From contig CAYLXN010000024.1 in NCBI GenBank assembly GCA_964388235.1, positions 1 to 8,402 of the forward strand: a DNA stretch of 8,402 nucleotides, in the 5' to 3' direction. The notes below the pieces were generated by a model. The model was not told where the DNA came from. It made no database searches and saw nothing but the letters and a program-made list of their open reading frames with translations. A program made the translations under genes and the position numbers. The stretch's first letter is position 1; the number at the start of each line of letters is the position of its first letter. The stretch comes from CAYLXN01 sp964388235. GTDB lineage: Bacteria; Patescibacteriota; Saccharimonadia; Saccharimonadales; Saccharimonadaceae. Positions 6,756 through 8,402 of this stretch are shown here, piece by piece.

Positions 6756-7424
6756 TTAGGGTTTCGGCACAACGTACAGCACAATGTCGTCGCCACTACC
6801 GTAGAGAACAAAAAGCTGCAGCTGACTGCCGATAACTTCACCATCGCAAAGAACATTTCGGCGCTTTTGATATAAACCATTGCCAGTGACGTAATCGTCA
6901 TTGGCGCTTACAGTTACCATAGGCTCTACTGGATTGCCCCAGTTACCATAACTAGTGACGCCATCGCAAGATTTGTTATTTTTGCTATTAATGATAATTT
7001 CGTCATTGCGCGGGTTGTGTCCTTTCGGAACAGATTTTGAGTAGTTCATCCTGGCGGTCAAAGTTGCAAATTCAAAAGTTGAGCTTTTGTAAAACGAATA
7101 GGCGGTGCCAAGAGGGATTTTAATGCCAGTTTGGTTTTGAAAATCAGTAATTTTAGTTTGGTCGGAAGCAAGGGTGTTATAAATGACATAATCATTCCAA
7201 TAATGAGGCGCGCCGCTTGGCTTTGGCAGCTCGTCTTGAGTGACAGCAAACGCGGCCATTTGTTTAGTTAGTTGAGTCAGAGCTGATATTTTTCGGGCGT
7301 CTTGGCTGCGTTTTTGTATTCCAGTGTAGGTCAGAGTAGTGATGGCCGCTAGGACACCAATTATAACGATAACAATAAGTAGCTCAACTATCGTAAAAGC
7401 TTTAAGAGTTTTTTGCCTAAGCAT
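6756..7424 (-). CDS. Type IV pilin-like protein (prepilin N-terminus)
   Basis: A protein of 222 residues when started at the ATG of 7422-7424. It begins MLRQKTLKA|FTIVELLIVIV, a class III (type IV) prepilin signal: a 9-residue basic leader, a cleavage point before Phe, Thr at +2, the conserved Glu at +5 and a hydrophobic helix of about 20 residues. Position -1 is Ala rather than the usual Gly. The mature C-terminal region is globular and polar. Cys153 and Cys193 could form a disulphide like the D-region loop of pilins. It could be a major or minor pilin or a GspG-like pseudopilin; no pilus assembly genes are in the window to decide. Two upstream in-frame ATGs (7451, 7445) exist, but a good promoter overlaps them, so I choose 7424. 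It is separated from rpmE by a terminator. The stop is TAA. Confidence 0.88.
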   Translation of the reverse strand: MLRQKTLKAFTIVELLIVIVIIGVLAAITTLTYTGIQKRSQDARKISALTQLTKQMAAFAVTQDELPKPSGAPHYWNDYVIYNTLASDQTKITDFQNQTGIKIPLGTAYSFYKSSTFEFATLTARMNYSKSVPKGHNPRNDEIIINSKNNKSCDGVTSYGNWGNPVEPMVTVSANDDYVTGNGLYQKRRNVLCDGEVIGSQLQLFVLYGSGDDIVLYVVPKP

Positions 7425-7436
7425 AATTATTTGACT

Positions 7437-7465
7437 ATTGTACATGATCATGGCTAAATGATCAA
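7437..7465 (-). promoter_or_regulatory. Putative pilin gene promoter
   Basis: On the minus strand TTGATC (plus 7460-7465) and TACAAT (plus 7437-7442) are 17 bp apart, matching the -35 at 4/6 and the -10 at 5/6. The -10 ends 12 bp before the ATG at 7424, giving a leader of about 5 bases and no Shine-Dalgarno. The promoter covers the region from the in-frame ATGs at 7451 and 7445, which supports the shorter protein. Confidence 0.6.
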
Positions 7466-7492
7466 GCTTGCGTAGAAGAGGGTTTCGTATTT

Positions 7493-7528
7493 AAAAATAA
7501 AAAACAACCAGCGGCTAGCTGGCTGTTT
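7493..7528 (-). terminator. Intrinsic terminator of rpmE
   Basis: On the minus strand an 11 bp stem (plus 7518-7528 with 7502-7512, one G-T wobble) with a 5 nt loop is followed by a T-rich tract, TTTTATTTTT. It starts 15 bp after the rpmE stop. It is the only convincing rho-independent terminator in the window, and it isolates the ribosomal protein gene from the pilin gene. Confidence 0.85.
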
Positions 7529-7543
7529 CGATGAATAAAATAT

Positions 7544-7957
7544 TTATTCGGCTTTGTCAACTGCTGGTTTAGCAGCTTTCTTGGTTGATTTAGCCTTGGT
7601 TTTGGTCTTGGTTGGCTTGTCTTCTTCAGCTTTAGCTGGCTGAGCAGCTTTTTTACTGGCTGGTTTTTTGGCAGCGGCCTGCTTCTTTGCTAAAACCTCT
7701 TGATGCTTCTGAGCAGCGGCAAATTTAGCCTTAAACTTATCAACTCGACCCTCGGTGTCGATAATCTTCTCTTCGCCAGTAAAGAACGGGTGAGAAGCAC
7801 TCGAGATGTGGATTTTAATCAACGGATATTCCTTGCCATCTTCCCAGTCGATGGTTTCGGTGGTTTGAGCGCAACTTTGCGTCAAAAAGGCGAATCCGGC
7901 CGCTTCGTCGCTATATACGACAGGTCGGTATTCTGGTGGGTGTATATTGCTTTTCAT
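7544..7957 (-). CDS. rpmE2: 50S ribosomal protein L31, type B, with Lys/Ala-rich tail
   Basis: Ribosomal protein L31 of the large subunit, which helps bridge the subunits. The first 80 or so residues match the family: IHPPEYRPVVYSD (5-17), ETIDWEDGKEYPLIKIHISS (34-53), SHPFFTGEEKI and GRVDKFKAKF. The zinc-binding Cys pairs of type A are absent (only Cys29 is present), so it is the zinc-independent type B. Residues from about 83 to 137 form a low-complexity Lys/Ala/Pro tail, making the protein longer (137 residues) than the usual 80-90. The tail is probably disordered and RNA-binding; that is inference. The ATG at 7955-7957 has no Shine-Dalgarno, only a promoter 9 bp upstream. The stop is TAA, followed by an intrinsic terminator. 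The rpmE-prfA-prmC neighbourhood is typical, apart from the pilin gene inserted between. Confidence 0.93.
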   Translation of the reverse strand: MKSNIHPPEYRPVVYSDEAAGFAFLTQSCAQTTETIDWEDGKEYPLIKIHISSASHPFFTGEEKIIDTEGRVDKFKAKFAAAQKHQEVLAKKQAAAKKPASKKAAQPAKAEEDKPTKTKTKAKSTKKAAKPAVDKAE

Positions 7958-7966
7958 ATCTCAATT

Positions 7967-7995
7967 AGTCTACTAAAGCAGGGGCAGAAAGTCAA
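7967..7995 (-). promoter_or_regulatory. rpmE promoter, near-leaderless
   Basis: On the minus strand TTGACT (plus 7990-7995, 5/6 to the -35 consensus) and TAGACT (plus 7967-7972, 4/6 to the -10) are spaced by exactly 17 bp. The -10 ends 9 bp before the rpmE ATG. The predicted leader is about 2-3 bases and no Shine-Dalgarno is present. Confidence 0.65.
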
Positions 7996-8085
7996 CTGTT
8001 GCTGGTGCTGTAGCCAAATCAAGCAACCGTCAAGCCGATAAATCAAGCCAGCTAGTGGTTGCTTTGTGATGCTTCTTATGCTAAA

Positions 8086-8113
8086 TTTAGAGGTAGGATA
8101 TATCAAATACAAT
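8086..8113 (+). promoter_or_regulatory. Possible promoter of the IPT/TIG protein gene
   Basis: TTTAGA (8086-8091, 4/6) and TACAAT (8108-8113, 5/6) are 16 bp apart. Transcription would begin near 8120, about 30 bases before the GTG start, leaving room for the Shine-Dalgarno at 8134-8139. The spacing and -35 are not ideal. Confidence 0.35.
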
Positions 8114-8133
8114 CAACAGAAGGTGATGTGATA

Positions 8134-8139
8134 GAGGAG
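8134..8139 (+). promoter_or_regulatory. Shine-Dalgarno of the IPT/TIG protein gene
   Basis: GAGGAG lies 12 bases before the GTG at 8152, a slightly long gap. It decides for this GTG over the in-frame GTG at 8128, which lies upstream of the GAGGAG. Confidence 0.5.
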
Positions 8140-8151
8140 ATTTTATTTTTC

Positions 8152-8402
8152 GTGAGGGGTACTGATAGGAGCAGGAGAGTTCGTCTACCGAAGCTCAGGC
8201 AGGGGTTCAGACGAGCTAGGACTAGGACCAAGCTAGCCATAGCTAGTGGCTTGGTGTTGCTCAGTCTGACCATAATAGTCGGCTCAATCATCAGTCTGAC
8301 TCGTCAACCAGCCGCTCCAGCCCAGGCAGAGCCGCTTGGTATCACTGGGCTGTCAGTCACATCTGGCCCAATCGCTGGCGGCACGACTACCGTCATCACT
8401 GG
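8152..8402 (+). CDS. Exported IPT/TIG-domain protein, 5' part only
   Basis: The gene is cut by the right window edge after 83 codons. The first 27 residues are very basic, with ten Arg and two Lys, and a membrane segment follows (about 28-49, AIASGLVLLSLTIIVGSII). A Pro/Ala-rich stretch (52-60) leads to GLSVTSGPIAGGTTTVITG. This last segment is the characteristic beginning of an IPT/TIG immunoglobulin-like domain (SVxPxSGPxxGGTxVTIxG). The protein is therefore probably a surface-anchored or secreted multidomain protein, with its outer domains beyond this window. Eight of the ten Arg codons before the membrane segment are AGG or AGA, while CGN dominates in htrA and the LCP gene. The start is GTG with GAGGAG 12 bases upstream. 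The frame stays open upstream, so an earlier GTG (8128) cannot be excluded. The large domain content is unknown. Confidence 0.75.
   Translation, partial: MRGTDRSRRVRLPKLRQGFRRARTRTKLAIASGLVLLSLTIIVGSIISLTRQPAAPAQAEPLGITGLSVTSGPIAGGTTTVIT

Noticed and set aside
7700..8041. Plus-strand open frame opposite rpmE
   Set aside because: It is antisense to the well-supported L31 gene, has no family resemblance and extends through the rpmE promoter.
8016..8064. Short direct repeats (AAATCAAGC at 8016 and 8040) and an 8 bp inverted pair (8021-8028 with 8057-8064) upstream of rpmE
   Set aside because: Too short and too widely spaced to separate from chance; no T-tract or known operator pattern.
8103..8291. 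Minus-strand open frame opposite the IPT/TIG gene start
   Set aside because: The opposite strand encodes a clear basic N-terminus, membrane segment and TIG start; the minus frame has no recognisable feature.
1..8402. CRISPR array, toxin-antitoxin, phage defence or retron system
   Set aside because: No regularly spaced repeats, no small paired genes and no defence-type domains are seen in any gene of the window.

Overview
The window looks like a piece of a bacterial chromosome, most likely from a Candidate Phyla Radiation (Patescibacteria) lineage close to Saccharibacteria (TM7). This placement is inference. It rests on gene content (signal peptidase I, LytR-CpsA-Psr protein, HtrA, type IV pilin-like protein, type B L31, an IPT/TIG surface protein start), short intergenic gaps, moderate GC content and the standard genetic code. 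No rRNA or other phylogenetic marker is present to prove it. No tRNA, rRNA, CRISPR array, transposase or recognisable defence system was found.

Left part (1-1030): bases 1-236 contain no supportable gene. They do hold a 16-17 bp inverted repeat (110-157) and a run of four C-blocks (140-172) that is G-quadruplex-prone on the minus strand. lepB (signal peptidase I) runs leftward from 884. A 146 bp AT-rich divergent intergenic region separates it from the rightward cluster.

Rightward envelope cluster (1031-4815): an LCP-family protein with a long lysine-rich cytoplasmic tail and a LytR_C domain, an unrecognised polytopic membrane protein, and a membrane-anchored HtrA/DegP-type serine protease. 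The last two are 17 bp apart and probably co-transcribed. With lepB, this makes a set of four membrane or exported proteins concerned with envelope assembly and quality control.

Leftward translation cluster (7957-4812): rpmE (L31 type B), a type IV pilin-like gene, prfA (RF1) and prmC (RF1 glutamine methyltransferase). rpmE-prfA-prmC is a familiar bacterial grouping; here the pilin gene sits inside it, with a terminator before it and promoters before it and after it. PrmC modifies the GGQ glutamine of the RF1 encoded next to it. htrA and prmC converge and overlap by 4 bp at their stop codons.

Right edge (8152-8402): the 5' end of a GTG-started surface protein with a basic N-terminus, one membrane segment and the beginning of an IPT/TIG domain. 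Its arginine codons are mostly AGG/AGA, unlike the other genes checked.

The most notable pattern is in initiation signals. Six genes (lepB, the LCP gene, the membrane protein, prfA, the pilin, rpmE) lack a Shine-Dalgarno sequence and carry a -10-like box 7-12 bp before the start codon, as expected for leaderless or near-leaderless mRNAs. htrA, internal to its operon, has a strong Shine-Dalgarno, and prmC starts 1 bp after the prfA stop.
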